Origin: an uncultured Actinomycetes bacterium
Lineage (GTDB): Bacteria; Actinomycetota; Actinomycetes; Nanopelagicales; Nanopelagicaceae
Assembly: GCA_903827345.1 (NCBI GenBank)
Contig: CAIKID010000191.1
Span: forward strand, 1-6,826
Direction of reading: 5' to 3'
Length of the DNA: 6,826 bases
This document shows positions 6,715 through 6,826 of this stretch, piece after piece. The notes under the pieces are model-generated. The model saw nothing but the letters and a program-made list of their open reading frames with translations, was not told where the DNA came from and did not search any database. The position numbers and the translations under genes were made by a program. The first letter of the stretch is position 1; each line of letters starts with the position of its first letter.

Positions 6715-6760
6715 TTGAGGCGGGTTTACGGGGCGATAAATCCCTGTAAACTCCTCTCAA
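6715..6760 (+). terminator. Long imperfect stem-loop after the operon
   Basis: The hairpin begins at the base after the TAA stop. TTGAGG pairs with TCTCAA, then after one C/C mismatch GGGTTTACGGGG (6722-6733) pairs with CCCTGTAAACTC (6742-6753) around loop CGATAAAT. About 18 of 19 positions pair, with three G.U pairs. The site suits a transcription terminator, but no U-tract follows (CACGAGG), so it would not be a classical intrinsic one. Its 3' arm can instead pair downstream: CTCCTC (6751-6756) with GAGGAG (6764-6769), which enters the tRNA gene. Confidence 0.6.
6725..6752 (+). promoter_or_regulatory. Possible promoter of the tRNA-Ser gene
   Basis: TTTACG (6725-6730) and TAAACT (6747-6752) are separated by 16 bases and each match the -35 and -10 consensus at 4 of 6 positions. 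Transcription would start near 6759, about 7 bases before the mature tRNA 5' end, a usual distance. The boxes lie in the arms of the hairpin above, so one interpretation may be accidental. Alternatively the tRNA is read through from the operon. Confidence 0.3.
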
Positions 6761-6765
6761 CACGA

Positions 6766-6826
6766 GGAGACGTCGCATAGCCCGGTCGAGTGCGCCTCAC
6801 TGCTAACGAGGTAAGGGGTTAAACCC
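6766..6826 (+). tRNA. tRNA-Ser(GCU), 5' part, cut by window edge
   Basis: The sequence folds as the 5' two thirds of a class II tRNA. The 5' acceptor strand is GGAGACG (6766-6772) and U8 follows. The D stem is GCA (6775-6777) with TGC (6791-6793), and the D loop contains CCCGGTCGAG with the G18-G19 pair. The anticodon stem is CCTCA (6795-6799) with CGAGG (6807-6811), its last pair being an A/C mismatch. The loop CTGCTAA has anticodon GCT at 6802-6804, which reads AGC and AGU serine codons. A long variable arm (GGGGTTAAACCC) begins after 6814, as required for tRNA-Ser. The T arm and 3' acceptor strand, about 30 bases, lie beyond the window. The GGAGACGTCGCATAGCCCGG start matches the usual actinobacterial form. 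Confidence 0.9.

Overview
The window looks like chromosomal DNA of an actinobacterium with moderate G+C (high forties per cent by eye). The evidence is actinobacterial-type CydA and CydB proteins, a leaderless TATAAT-N6-ATG start, and a class II tRNA-Ser(GCU) of the form usual in Actinobacteria. A freshwater Nanopelagicales-like lineage would fit, but that is inference. I see no mobile element, CRISPR array or origin.

Left block, minus strand (1-1960). cydA (431-1816) and the 5' part of cydB (1-416, cut by the window edge) encode the cytochrome bd quinol oxidase as a tight two-gene unit. The 141-base gap upstream of cydA holds overlapping inverted repeats, a 10-bp palindrome and a weak terminator-like hairpin belonging to the next gene.

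Middle (1958-about 3201), minus strand. This is a decayed gene with a domain like the C-terminal half of the N,N-dimethylformamidase large subunit. About 367 codons of homologous frame read up to an in-frame TAA at 3059-3061. No credible start is visible, and further remnants, apparently frameshifted, lie upstream of the stop.

Right block, plus strand (3274-6714). A compact four-gene signalling operon starts from a promoter whose -10 box ends 6 bases before the first ATG. Its genes are a stand-alone receiver (139 aa), a secreted small protein with a sulfite-oxidase/molybdopterin-type fold but no cysteine, a two-TM histidine kinase with a C-terminal extension resembling a histidine phosphotransfer domain, and an OmpR/PhoB-type regulator. 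Junctions overlap or abut (4-bp overlap, 0-bp gap, 8-bp overlap), so the genes are almost certainly co-expressed. A plausible working model is a split phosphorelay (kinase His262 to free receiver Asp63 to Hpt-like tail to OmpR-type Asp54), with the secreted protein as the outside sensing partner. The order of phosphotransfer is inference.

Right edge (6715-6826). A long imperfect hairpin directly follows the last stop codon. It overlaps a possible promoter, and tRNA-Ser(GCU) then begins at 6766 and runs off the window.
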